Source: Aeromonas sp. RU39B (lineage in GTDB: Bacteria; Pseudomonadota; Gammaproteobacteria; Enterobacterales; Aeromonadaceae). From it: 64,000 nucleotides of DNA. The position numbers and the translations under genes are program-made. Shown one piece after another: positions 42,548 to 51,478 of this stretch (position 1 is its first letter; each line of letters opens with the position of its first letter). The stretch spans positions 1-64,000 of the forward strand of contig NZ_FTMJ01000009.1 of assembly GCF_900156095.1 (NCBI RefSeq), given 5' to 3'. The notes beneath the pieces are model-generated. The model searched no databases, was not told the DNA's origin, and was given only the letters and a program-made list of their open reading frames with translations.

Positions 42548-43450
42548 ATGACCGATCTTCGAAAACTCGATCTCAATTTGCTCAAAGCTTTTGCGGCGCT
42601 GCTGGATGAGGGCAGCGTCACCCGGGCGGCTGCCCGCCTCTCGCTCACCCAGCCAGCGGTGAGCGGCATGCTGGCCAGATTGCGCGAGTATTTTGACGAT
42701 CCCCTGTTTGTGCGTACCTCCCACGGCATCGTGCCGACGGTGCGCGCCAGCGAGCTGGCGCCCCTGCTCAAGCGGATACTGGCCGATATTGAGGTGATGC
42801 TGCAACCCAGCCACTTCGAGCCGGCATCGGCCAAAATGAGCTGGGCTGTGGCGGCAACCGATTATGCGCTGCAGGCTGTGCTGGTGCCGTTCCTGCAGGC
42901 GCTGCGCCAGCAGGCGCCTGGCATACGGGTCATCGCCCGTCCCATCGACGATCACTCGGTATCTCGTCAACTGGAGCAAGGAACGCTGGATCTGGCACTG
43001 ATGACGCCGGAGACCACCCCGGCTGATCTCAGACTGCGCAATCTCTATCAGGAGGAGTACGTCTGCGTGTTGCGTGCAGAGCACCCGGTTGCGGCTGCCG
43101 GTCAGCTGACGCTGGATGCCTTCTGCGAGCTGGACCATGCTCTGGTCTCCTACAGCGGCGGTGGTTTGCGTGGTGCAACCGACAGTGCACTGGAGGCGCT
43201 CGGCCGCTCGCGCCGGGTGGCGCTGTCGGTGCCAAGCTTTCTGGTGCTGGTGGAAGTGCTGCGCAGCAGCGATCTGGTGGCCATGGTGCCGCGCCGCCTG
43301 CTGCGTGACATGACCGGATTGACGGTGGTTCAAGCGCCCATAACGGTGCCCGGCTTTACCAAGTCGATGGCCTGGCATGAGCGAACCCACAGCGACCCAG
43401 CCCAGCACTGGTTGCGTAATCTGATGCTCGCCACCAGCTCGGGCGGCTGA
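42548..43450 (+). CDS. LysR-family transcriptional regulator
   Basis: 300 residues. The N-terminal winged helix-turn-helix is LDLNLLKAFAALLDEGSVTRAAARLSLTQPAVSGML (about residues 8-43; only key parts match the family), followed by a periplasmic-binding-type effector domain. The opening resembles the NodD/PcpR-like subgroup. The target is unknown. It is codirectional with the fep genes, but a Fur box and a 90-base gap separate them. Confidence 0.88.
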   Translation: MTDLRKLDLNLLKAFAALLDEGSVTRAAARLSLTQPAVSGMLARLREYFDDPLFVRTSHGIVPTVRASELAPLLKRILADIEVMLQPSHFEPASAKMSWAVAATDYALQAVLVPFLQALRQQAPGIRVIARPIDDHSVSRQLEQGTLDLALMTPETTPADLRLRNLYQEEYVCVLRAEHPVAAAGQLTLDAFCELDHALVSYSGGGLRGATDSALEALGRSRRVALSVPSFLVLVEVLRSSDLVAMVPRRLLRDMTGLTVVQAPITVPGFTKSMAWHERTHSDPAQHWLRNLMLATSSGG

Positions 43451-43482
43451 GGCGATAGCAGCCCCTTTGAGGTATAAGAGAT

Positions 43483-43497
43483 TGATAATACTTATCA
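43483..43497. promoter_or_regulatory. Fur box upstream of fepB
   Basis: TGATAATACTTATCA is a 7-1-7 inverted repeat with 14 of 15 matches to the Fur core TGATAATNATTATCA. It stands 43 bases before the fepB ATG. Iron-loaded Fur would repress fepBDGC. Confidence 0.82.
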
Positions 43498-43540
43498 GTT
43501 AGATTAATGTGGCTGCCACCCTCTGTTGTCAGCCACCACC

Positions 43541-44536
43541 ATGAGACTTGCCGTCCTGCTCTTTTCGCTGCTCGCACTGCTGACGGGCTGCGATCAATCC
43601 TCTTCTGCCGATACGGCTGCCAGTACCACGCCGACCGCCAAGGTGGGTGGCTGGCCCCGATCTTTCCAAACCAGCAAGGGTGAGGTAACCCTGTTGGCTC
43701 CACCGCAGCGGATTGTCTCCACCAGCGTGACCCTGACCGGTTCGCTGCTGGCGATCAGTGCGCCGGTCGTGGCGTCAGCATCGGTGCGCCAGACCGGTGG
43801 CGTGACCGATGAGAATGGCTTCTTTACCCAGTGGGGGGCGGAGGCCGTCAACCACGGCGTCAAACCTCTTTATCGCGGTGAAGTGAATGTGGATGCGGTG
43901 TTGGCGATGCAGCCGGATCTGATCCTGGTGTCGGCCACTGGTGGGGATTCGGCGCTCAAGGCCTGGGATCAGCTCAGCGCCATCGCACCGGTGCTGGTGG
44001 TCAACTATGACGACAAGAGCTGGCAGGATCTCTCCCGCCTGCTCGGCAGCATGACCGGACATGAGCAAGATGCCGAGCACATCATTGCGGCCTTCGACAG
44101 TAAAGTGGCTAGCATGCAGGCCAAGGTCACTCTGCCTGTCGAGCCGGTCACCGCCATGGTCTATTACGAAGATGGTTCCGGAGCTAATGTCTGGACTCCT
44201 GAATCGGCCCAAGGCCAGCTGTTGACCCGGCTTGGTCTTAAACTTGCCCACCTGCCGCAAGAGCTGACCAAGCAGACGGTGGCGCTGGGTCGGCGCGATA
44301 TCATTCCGGTCTCCGGCGAGCGCTTCTCACAGGCATTGAACGGTGGCAGCCTGCTGCTGTTTAACGCTGATCAACGTACCGCCGATGAGGTGCTGGCCAA
44401 TCCGCTGCTCACCAACCTGCCAGCGATTCGTGAACGCAAAGTCTATCCGCTGGGCATTGATACCTTCCGTCTCGATTACTACAGCGCTTCCCATCTGGTG
44501 GAGCGTATGAGCGGATTATTCGCCAAGCAGGGGTAA
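43541..44536 (+). CDS. fepB: Ferric-siderophore ABC transporter, periplasmic binding lipoprotein (FepB-like)
   Basis: 331 residues. The lipoprotein signal has C17 in LLALLTGC. A class III periplasmic binding domain follows, with PQRIVSTSVTLTGSLLA and an ending typical of FepB (DYYSASHLVERM). It binds ferric enterobactin-type catecholates in the periplasm and delivers them to FepDGC. The ATG at 43541 is chosen for the signal peptide; the ribosome site is weak. The operon order B-D-G-C and the Fes gene support the assignment, but the actual ligand could be another catecholate such as amonabactin. Confidence 0.82.
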   Translation: MRLAVLLFSLLALLTGCDQSSSADTAASTTPTAKVGGWPRSFQTSKGEVTLLAPPQRIVSTSVTLTGSLLAISAPVVASASVRQTGGVTDENGFFTQWGAEAVNHGVKPLYRGEVNVDAVLAMQPDLILVSATGGDSALKAWDQLSAIAPVLVVNYDDKSWQDLSRLLGSMTGHEQDAEHIIAAFDSKVASMQAKVTLPVEPVTAMVYYEDGSGANVWTPESAQGQLLTRLGLKLAHLPQELTKQTVALGRRDIIPVSGERFSQALNGGSLLLFNADQRTADEVLANPLLTNLPAIRERKVYPLGIDTFRLDYYSASHLVERMSGLFAKQG

Positions 44537-44537
44537 C

Positions 44538-45542
44538 GTGACGGTGTCGGGTCTGCAACAAAACCGGGTACCACTCTGCTGGATAGCCGGTTGCTTTGTA
44601 TTGGCTGCGGTATTGCTGCTGAGTTTGCTGTTGGGGCCGCGTCCGATCGCGCCTTCTGCCATTGTCGATATTTTGCTGGGCCACCAGCATGAGGATGCGG
44701 CGCTGATCCTGCACGGCCGCCTACCGCGTACTGTGCTGGCACTACTGGTGGGGATTGCGTTGGGCCTGAGCGGCATCGTGATGCAGGCGATGACCCGTAA
44801 TCCCTTGGCCGATCCGGGGATTCTCGGCATCAACGCTGGCGCGGGATTTGCCGTGGTGCTGGTGGTGGCCCTGTTCAACCTGACCGGGCTGGTGGCGATC
44901 ATGTCAGCGGCTCTGCTCGGCACTTTTATCACCTCGATTCTGGTGTTTCTGCTGGGGCGACTCAGCAGCATCAGTGCGCATCCGGCCCACTTTGTGTTGG
45001 CTGGCGTGGCGATCAATGCGGTGCTGGGTGGGATTGCCTCGGCCATCACGCTGCTCAACCCTGCCGCGTTTGAACGCATCCGTTTTTGGAATGCCGGCTC
45101 GGTCGAGATCCTCGATCTGATGCCGGTGCTCTCGGCTGCCCCCCTGTTTGCCATTGGCATGGTACTGGCTCTGCTATTGGCCACGCCGCTCAATGCGCTG
45201 GTGCTGGGTCAGCAGACGGCATCGGCGCTCGGGGTGGATAGCCGGCGCGTTTTGCCGCTGGCACTGCTGGCGCTCACCCTGCTGGTGGGTTGTAGCACGG
45301 CGCTGGCCGGTCCGATTGGTTTTGTCGGTTTGATGATTCCCCATCTGGCACGCTGGCTGGTTGGGCAGGAGCACCGGCTGATGATGGCGTTTACCTGTCT
45401 CCTGTCGCCGACCTTGCTGATCAGCGCCGATATCCTCGGCCGTTTTCTGCTTACCAATGGCTTGCGGGTATCGGTGGTCACGGCAGTGATCGGTGCACCG
45501 GTGATGATCTGGCTGGTGCGCCGGCAGGAGCGGCGCGGATGA
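44538..45542 (+). CDS. fepD: Ferric-siderophore ABC transporter permease (FepD-like)
   Basis: 334-residue FecCD-family permease with about nine membrane segments and the motif GIVMQAMTRNPLADPGILGINAGAG. It starts with GTG at 44538, one base after the fepB stop, with AGGGG just upstream. It pairs with FepG to form the inner-membrane channel. Confidence 0.85.
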   Translation: MTVSGLQQNRVPLCWIAGCFVLAAVLLLSLLLGPRPIAPSAIVDILLGHQHEDAALILHGRLPRTVLALLVGIALGLSGIVMQAMTRNPLADPGILGINAGAGFAVVLVVALFNLTGLVAIMSAALLGTFITSILVFLLGRLSSISAHPAHFVLAGVAINAVLGGIASAITLLNPAAFERIRFWNAGSVEILDLMPVLSAAPLFAIGMVLALLLATPLNALVLGQQTASALGVDSRRVLPLALLALTLLVGCSTALAGPIGFVGLMIPHLARWLVGQEHRLMMAFTCLLSPTLLISADILGRFLLTNGLRVSVVTAVIGAPVMIWLVRRQERRG

Positions 45543-46558
45543 TGGCGGCCCTATCCTGGTCGCGGCCCAAACCCGAGCCGCGCGCCATCACCTTGTTGGT
45601 GCTGCTGAGCCTGTCAGCGGTTGCTCTGCTCTGGCTGGCTCTTTCGCTCGGCGCTCTGTCTGTTACGGCCACTGACATCTGGCTGGCTCTGCAGGGACGC
45701 GGCACGCCGATGCTGCATACCGTGATTGTTCAGTGGCGCTTGCCACGGGCACTGATGGCGCTGTTGTGCGGTTTGGCACTTGGTATCAGCGGTGCCGTGT
45801 TTCAATCCCTGCTGCGCAATCCCATGGGCAGCCCGGATGTGATTGGTTTTAACACCGGTGCCTATACCGGCGCGCTGGTGACGGTGATCCTGTTGAAAGG
45901 GAGCGATCTGGCGATGGCTGCCGGCTCGCTGGTGGGCGGTTGTCTCACCGCGCTGGTTATCTTCGCGTTGGCCTGGCAGCAGGGCATCAGCCGGTTGCGA
46001 CTGATTATCGTGGGGATTGCGGTGAGTGCCATGCTGACGGCACTCAATATCTGGCTGCTGATGAGCTCGACGCAGGAATCGGCGCTGACCGCCGCCCTGT
46101 GGAGTGCCGGCTCGCTCAATGGCATCACCTGGTCAAAAGCCTGGCCGGTGATGATCCCCTGCCTGTTGCTGGCGGCGCTCTGTTGCAGCGGTCAGCGCCC
46201 GTTGCGCCAACTTGAGCTTGGCGATGATCTGGCCCACGCCAGCGGCGTGGCGGTGCAGAAAACCCGGTTGTTGCTGATGTTGGCCGGTGTGGCTCTGGCG
46301 GCGATTGCTACTGCCATGACCGGGCCTATCCCCTTCGTTGCTCTGGCTGCGCCGCAAATTGCCCAGCGTTTGGGGCGCTCGCCCTCACCCAGCCTGATCA
46401 GTGCCGGATTAACCGGCGCCGTCTTGCTGGTCAGTGCCGATCTGGTGGCCCAGCATGCGCTGGACGGCATCCAGCTACCGGTTGGTGTGGTGACCACCAG
46501 CCTGGGTGGCCTCTATCTTCTTGTACTGCTGCTGGATGGAAACCGGAACCGCTCATGA
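45539..46558 (+). CDS. fepG: Ferric-siderophore ABC transporter permease (FepG-like)
   Basis: 339-residue second FecCD-family permease, with GAVFQSLLRNPMGSPDVIGFNTGAY and many hydrophobic segments. It overlaps fepD by four bases (ATGA) and fepC by four, so it is translated in step with them. Confidence 0.85.
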   Translation: MMAALSWSRPKPEPRAITLLVLLSLSAVALLWLALSLGALSVTATDIWLALQGRGTPMLHTVIVQWRLPRALMALLCGLALGISGAVFQSLLRNPMGSPDVIGFNTGAYTGALVTVILLKGSDLAMAAGSLVGGCLTALVIFALAWQQGISRLRLIIVGIAVSAMLTALNIWLLMSSTQESALTAALWSAGSLNGITWSKAWPVMIPCLLLAALCCSGQRPLRQLELGDDLAHASGVAVQKTRLLLMLAGVALAAIATAMTGPIPFVALAAPQIAQRLGRSPSPSLISAGLTGAVLLVSADLVAQHALDGIQLPVGVVTTSLGGLYLLVLLLDGNRNRS

Positions 46559-47385
46559 CTCACTCTGACTCGCCCCATCAGCCAGAACCGTCTGCCTTGA
46601 TGACAGGGCATGATTTGACCATAGGTTATCGCGATCACCCGGTTTCGCAGGGGCTGGATGTCGCGATTCCTCGTGGCGGTTTCACGGCCATCATCGGGCC
46701 CAACGGCTGTGGCAAGTCGACCTTGCTGCGCACCCTGTGCCGCCTGATTGAGCCTGGCGCGGGCGAAGTGCTGCTCGATGGTAAGACGCTGGCCAGTTTT
46801 GCCGGACGCGAGCTGGCTAAACGGGTCGGACTATTGTCGCAAACCGCGATCGCCCCGGAGGGGATTCGGGTGCGCGATCTGGTGGCTCGCGGCCGCTATC
46901 CCCATCAGAACTGGCTGCAGCAATGGAGCCTGCAGGATGAGCAGGCAGTTGCCAGCGCCATGCGCATGACCGGGATCGAATCGCTGGCGGCGCGCGGGGT
47001 GGATCAGCTCTCTGGCGGACAGCGCCAGCGGGTATGGATTGCCATGGTGCTGGCGCAGGAGACGCCGCTGATCCTGCTCGATGAGCCGACCACCTATCTC
47101 GATATCACCCATCAGATTGAGCTGCTGGAGCTGTTCCATGCCCTCAATCAGCAGACCGGACGAACTCTGGTGGCGGTACTGCATGACATCAACCAGGCCT
47201 GTCGCTACGCCTCACACCTGATTGCCATGCGCGATGGGCGGATTGTGGCAACCGGTGCTCCCGGTAAGATCGTCACGGCCACCCTGATGCGCGATGTGTT
47301 CGATCTGGCCTGTGATGTGATGGAGGACCCGGTGACCGGGACCCCCCTGATCGTACCACACCGGGTGACGGTCACTATCAGCTGA
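46555..47385 (+). CDS. fepC: Ferric-siderophore ABC transporter ATPase (FepC-like)
   Basis: 276 residues. Walker A is GPNGCGKST, the signature LSGGQRQRVWIAMVLAQ and Walker B ILLDEPTTYLDI, the latter two being highly characteristic of FepC/FecE. It energises FepDG. The start overlaps fepG. Its last eight bases overlap the end of the convergent fes gene, with no terminator between them. Confidence 0.9.
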   Translation: MTHSDSPHQPEPSALMTGHDLTIGYRDHPVSQGLDVAIPRGGFTAIIGPNGCGKSTLLRTLCRLIEPGAGEVLLDGKTLASFAGRELAKRVGLLSQTAIAPEGIRVRDLVARGRYPHQNWLQQWSLQDEQAVASAMRMTGIESLAARGVDQLSGGQRQRVWIAMVLAQETPLILLDEPTTYLDITHQIELLELFHALNQQTGRTLVAVLHDINQACRYASHLIAMRDGRIVATGAPGKIVTATLMRDVFDLACDVMEDPVTGTPLIVPHRVTVTIS

Positions 47386-48643
47386 GCAACCAGCGCAGGC
47401 CGTCGATCAAGCCGCCGCGCCAGCAGAGGCGATCGTGGCCGCCTTCAAAAGAGCGAAACAGCACATCGTGATCGCCACTGGCCAGCACCTGACTCATGGT
47501 CTCCGACAGGTCAATCATCTCCCCTTCGCGCGTACCGGCTTCGAGCCACACCTTGAGTGGCGGCGTGATAGTACGTTGGCGCAGCTCACTGGTGAGCCAG
47601 CCCCCGCAACCGGGACGACGGCCATGGATCGGATCACTGGTAAACAGGCTGCGATCTGGCCACCAGAACGAGCCGGACTGGCTCAGGACGCATCCAAAAC
47701 GCTCTGGCCAGTGGCTGGCTGCATAGAGGGCTGCGAGCCCGCCGTAACTCTGTCCGGCCACCAGCGTGCGGGCCGGATCATCACTAAACTGCCAGCGGGC
47801 GGCCAGCAGCGGCAACAACTCTGCCTGTATGGCCTGCCAGTAGGTGGGGTTGCAAGGTAGCTCTTGCCCTCGGGTCTCACTGTCGATCTCGTCGATCAAC
47901 ACATACAGCGCTGCTGGCAACCGTCCTTGCGAAGTCTGCTCGGCCAGTGTCGCAAACACCGGCATACCGGTGGCCCAGAAGCGGCCATCAAGCAGCAGCA
48001 CCAGCGGCAGGGATTCATGGCTTACGCCACTCTGATAGACCCAGATATCGCGCCGGTTGTGCAGTTGTTCGCTGTGCCACTCAAGCTTAATCACATCCTG
48101 CGGCTGGCTGATTTCACCCCGATCGACCGTTTCCCAGCCTGGCTGGAGAGGGGCATCTGGCATATGCAGTGCCGACAGTTGCCCGCCCCACATGCTGCGC
48201 TGCGCCAGTTTTGGATTAAGCGGGTCGGCAATTGCACCCTCCATCAACCGTATCCACCATGCCCGGTGCTGCTCGGGATCGTAAGGCGTTGGAGCTTGTT
48301 GCTCTTGCTGCGCCGGGATCAGCTGATAGGAGCCACGCCAGTGCGATGGCACTCGCACTTGCCAGAACCAGACATCAGTACCCGCAAGGCGCTGCATGCT
48401 GGTGGGGGACGGGCTGTGGTGATCGGTAACCGAATTGATATCCATATAGACCCGAACGGTAGCGGAGCGAGTCTCGTCACCCTGCGGGTCACGCCATAGA
48501 AACAGCAGATCACACTCTTTTTCAGTACCCGACAGATGGAGCGGTGTTCCGCGCATGGCAACCTGTTGCCACCAGGCTTCACTTCCCGGCGCCCCGGTCA
48601 GACCGGTTTCACCCAGCACACTTATCACTTCCTGAACCTGCAT
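47378..48643 (-). CDS. fes: Enterochelin esterase (Fes-like)
   Basis: 421 residues. An N-terminal Fes domain is followed by an alpha/beta hydrolase domain with nucleophile S299 in AGQSYGGLAAL and a C-terminal histidine in EGGHDRLCWRGG. It hydrolyses ferric catecholate esters in the cytoplasm so that iron can be reduced and released. It is divergent from the TonB receptor, sharing a Fur box in the 129-base gap, and convergent with fepC. Linear or amino-acid-linked siderophores might also be substrates. Confidence 0.88.
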   Translation of the reverse strand: MQVQEVISVLGETGLTGAPGSEAWWQQVAMRGTPLHLSGTEKECDLLFLWRDPQGDETRSATVRVYMDINSVTDHHSPSPTSMQRLAGTDVWFWQVRVPSHWRGSYQLIPAQQEQQAPTPYDPEQHRAWWIRLMEGAIADPLNPKLAQRSMWGGQLSALHMPDAPLQPGWETVDRGEISQPQDVIKLEWHSEQLHNRRDIWVYQSGVSHESLPLVLLLDGRFWATGMPVFATLAEQTSQGRLPAALYVLIDEIDSETRGQELPCNPTYWQAIQAELLPLLAARWQFSDDPARTLVAGQSYGGLAALYAASHWPERFGCVLSQSGSFWWPDRSLFTSDPIHGRRPGCGGWLTSELRQRTITPPLKVWLEAGTREGEMIDLSETMSQVLASGDHDVLFRSFEGGHDRLCWRGGLIDGLRWLLS

Positions 48644-48667
48644 GATTAAATTGTTCTCTCGTGCAAT

Positions 48668-48682
48668 TGATAACCATTATCG
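48668..48682. promoter_or_regulatory. Fur box between fes and the TonB receptor
   Basis: TGATAACCATTATCG matches the Fur core at 13 of 15 positions. A second partial half site, ATTATCC, lies just downstream. It can control both divergent genes. Confidence 0.78.
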
Positions 48683-48772
48683 ATCTCATTATTATCCATG
48701 AGCCCTGTCGGGATGAAGGGCTTTTTAGTTCAGAGAGATAACCACACAGAAAACAATAAACAGGAAGATCAC

Positions 48773-50968
48773 ATGCCAATCTCTTCTCAGGCTTGCAACA
48801 AGAGTTCGTTATGCATTGGTAAACGTCCGGTCAGCGGCAAGCTGCTGCGCTCGACACTGGGGTGGATGATTCCGGCGCTGCTGTGCAGTCCGGTCTGGGC
48901 GGCCGGCACCACCGTCAGCAACGACACCGTGGTGGTGACCGATACAGCCGAACAACAGGCGGCCACCAGCCGCACCGTCAGCACCACCTCCACCAAGACG
49001 ACCACCCCACTGTCGAAAACACCTCAGTCGGTCTCGGTGGTCACCAGCGAAGATATCGAAGAGAAAGGCGTCACCTCGGTCGCTGACTCTCTGGCCTACT
49101 CCAGCGGTGTGGTCACCAACTATCGCGGTACCTCCAACCGGAATGATGAAGTGCTGGTGCGTGGCATGAGTGGCTATGTGCCGCAGTATCTGGACGGTAT
49201 CAGCTTTGGCTCTAGCTCGAGCGGTGTAAACCTCTCCCCGCAAGTTGACCCCTGGTTGCTCGAGAAGGTTGAGCTGATCCATGGCCCCTCCTCGGTACTC
49301 TATGGTCAATCTGCGCCGGGCGGGCTGCTCAGCCTGACCAGCAAGCGTCCGACGGCAACCCCGCTGCATGAGATTGAGCTGGGTTATGGCACCGACAACC
49401 AGCGCATGGCAGCCTTTGACTTTGGTGGCCAGCTCGACAAAAACGGCAAGGTGCTGTTCCGTCTTACCGGTGTGACTCGTGCTCGTGATGGCCAAGAGAA
49501 GTATGTCGAAGAGGAGCGCTACGCGATTGCGCCGTCGCTGACTTTCCTGCCCAATGACAGCACCAGCCTGACGGTGTTGGCCAGCATTCAGAAAGATCCC
49601 AAGGCAGGCTATCGTAACTTCCTGCCGGCCGAAGGCACCGTACTCTCCAACGCCAATGGCTCGATTCCGACCGACCTGTTTGTCAGCGACCCAGATTGGG
49701 AAGAGGCTAACCGTGAACAAAAATCGATCGGCTACCTGTTCGAGCACAAGGTTAATGACCAGCTGACCCTGCGCCAAAATATGCGGGTGGCAGATATCAG
49801 CCAGGTGACCAAGACCATCATCTATGACAGCTGGACCGACTCCACTCAAGCGGTCATGAGCCGCTGGGCCCAGAAGTTTGACGATGAAGTGCAAAGCATG
49901 GGTCTGGATAACCAGGCGCAGTACACCTTTGCCACTGGTACAGTGCAGCACACCCTGCTCGGCGGTGTTGATTACAAGCACTACATCTATGACAACCGGA
50001 CCTGGTCCGATAAGAACCTGGACGGGGATCTCGATTTTGACTGGACTCACCCGTCCTACAGCCTGAGTGCCTCTGACATCGATCCGGTGGCTACCACTGA
50101 CGAGACTCAGCACCGCACCCAGATCGGGACCTATCTGCAGGATCAGCTCGAGTGGAATCGTTGGAACCTGGTGCTCTCCGGTCGTTATGACCGCGCCAAG
50201 ATGCGCGTGGATGATCATCTGTACGACAGCCGAATCGAAAATACCGCCAATAAGATGACCGGGCGGGCCGGAGTGATGTACACCTTCGACAACGGCATCG
50301 CGCCTTACGCCAGCTATAACACCTCGTTCGAGCCGATCACCTCCACCGATGCCAACGGCAAGATGCTCAAGCCCACCACGGCCCGTCAGGCTGAAGTGGG
50401 GATGAAGTACGCGCCCAAGGATCGTGACCTGATGGCCAGCGTCGCGCTGTTTGATCTGCATCAGCTGGATGTGGCCAGCTACGACTCCAAGACTGGCGGT
50501 TATGTTCAGACCGGGGAAGTGGGCTCGAAAGGGGTTGAGCTGGAATCGCGTCTGGGCCTGACCGATGCGCTCAAAGTAACCGCCAGCTACACCTTCACCG
50601 ATGCTGAAACGCTCAAGTCTGAGACTGCCTCGGAAGTGGGTAAGCGTCCCTACTGGATTCCGGAGCATATGGCCTCGCTGTGGACCAGCTACCGCTTCGA
50701 CATGGGTCTGACCACCGGTGCGGGTGTTCGCTACATGGGGACGACCTTCAACCGTGCCAACGACGTCAAGGTCCCGGCCTACAACCTGGTTGATATGGCG
50801 CTGTCCTACGATCTGGGCAGAGCCAGTGCCAGCCTCAAGGGGGCCACGGCCAAGCTGACCGTGAGCAACGTACTTGATCATGAGTACGTCTCCTCCTGCG
50901 CCAACAACTGGGCCTGCTTCTACGGCTCTGGCCGCAGTGCCATGGCCTCGGTTAACTACAGCTGGTAA
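48773..50968 (+). CDS. TonB-dependent siderophore receptor
   Basis: 731 residues. A long signal peptide ends near VWAAG, followed by a TonB box DTVVVTD, a plug domain (LSKTPQSVSVVTSEDIEEKG, LVRGMSGYVPQYLDG, HGPSSVLYGQSAPGG), and a 22-strand barrel ending in Trp (SVNYSW). The plug sequence is of the FhuA/FoxA/FcuA type (TIGR01783-like). This class often takes hydroxamates, whereas its neighbours are catecholate genes. The ATG at 48773 has AGGAAG six bases upstream; the open frame begins 25 codons earlier. The terminator at 50986 follows. Confidence 0.88.
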   Translation: MPISSQACNKSSLCIGKRPVSGKLLRSTLGWMIPALLCSPVWAAGTTVSNDTVVVTDTAEQQAATSRTVSTTSTKTTTPLSKTPQSVSVVTSEDIEEKGVTSVADSLAYSSGVVTNYRGTSNRNDEVLVRGMSGYVPQYLDGISFGSSSSGVNLSPQVDPWLLEKVELIHGPSSVLYGQSAPGGLLSLTSKRPTATPLHEIELGYGTDNQRMAAFDFGGQLDKNGKVLFRLTGVTRARDGQEKYVEEERYAIAPSLTFLPNDSTSLTVLASIQKDPKAGYRNFLPAEGTVLSNANGSIPTDLFVSDPDWEEANREQKSIGYLFEHKVNDQLTLRQNMRVADISQVTKTIIYDSWTDSTQAVMSRWAQKFDDEVQSMGLDNQAQYTFATGTVQHTLLGGVDYKHYIYDNRTWSDKNLDGDLDFDWTHPSYSLSASDIDPVATTDETQHRTQIGTYLQDQLEWNRWNLVLSGRYDRAKMRVDDHLYDSRIENTANKMTGRAGVMYTFDNGIAPYASYNTSFEPITSTDANGKMLKPTTARQAEVGMKYAPKDRDLMASVALFDLHQLDVASYDSKTGGYVQTGEVGSKGVELESRLGLTDALKVTASYTFTDAETLKSETASEVGKRPYWIPEHMASLWTSYRFDMGLTTGAGVRYMGTTFNRANDVKVPAYNLVDMALSYDLGRASASLKGATAKLTVSNVLDHEYVSSCANNWACFYGSGRSAMASVNYSW

Positions 50969-50985
50969 GACATTCTCCGCCGCAA

Positions 50986-51018
50986 AGAGGGGTTGCTACG
51001 GCAACCCCTCTGCATTTT
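50986..51018 (+). terminator. Terminator after the TonB receptor
   Basis: The perfect 11-bp stem AGAGGGGTTGC / GCAACCCCTCT with loop TACG is followed by GCATTTTC. Confidence 0.85.
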
Positions 51019-51093
51019 CAGCCGCGTCGGGAGTGCATCAGGTACGGCTACCGTGGCACACTCTTTTCTCGGGTTTGTGATGGGAGAGAGACC

Positions 51094-51459
51094 GTGAGTT
51101 TCCTGTTTGACCGGATGGCCGAAGAGCGCATCCAGGCTGCCATCAGAAAGGGTGAGCTGGATAATCTTCCGGGCTGCGGCGCCCCGCTGGAATTTGAGGA
51201 TGACAGCATGGTGCCGGCCGAGCTGCGCCTTGGTTATCGCATCCTGAAAAACGCCGGTTATCTTCCCCCCGAACTGGATGCCCGCAATCAGGCGCTCAAC
51301 CTGTGCCAACTATTGGCCCACTGCAAAGCGGATAGCGAGCTGTTGCACGATACCCGTCAGCAGCTACGCCAGCTGGAGCTCAAGTTACGTATCAAGGGAA
51401 TGGATACCCGGTTTATCCATCGTTATTTGCAAGCGTATCCACAGCGGAATGAGTCATAG
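51094..51459 (+). CDS. DUF1992 protein (YhdN-like)
   Basis: 121-residue protein with the DUF1992 core FDRMAEERIQAAIRKGELDNLPG, followed by the conserved GAPLEFEDDSMVP and YRILKNAGYLPPEL. Similar proteins occur in E. coli (YhdN) and in eukaryotes as DNAJC28. The function is unknown. It starts with GTG at 51094, with GGGAGAGAG upstream. It is rich in charged residues and has no membrane segment. Confidence 0.85.
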   Translation: MSFLFDRMAEERIQAAIRKGELDNLPGCGAPLEFEDDSMVPAELRLGYRILKNAGYLPPELDARNQALNLCQLLAHCKADSELLHDTRQQLRQLELKLRIKGMDTRFIHRYLQAYPQRNES

Positions 51460-51478
51460 AACTCGGTGAATTTGCCAG

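Noticed and set aside
48809-50881. 690-codon minus-strand open frame
   Set aside because: Antisense shadow of the TonB receptor.
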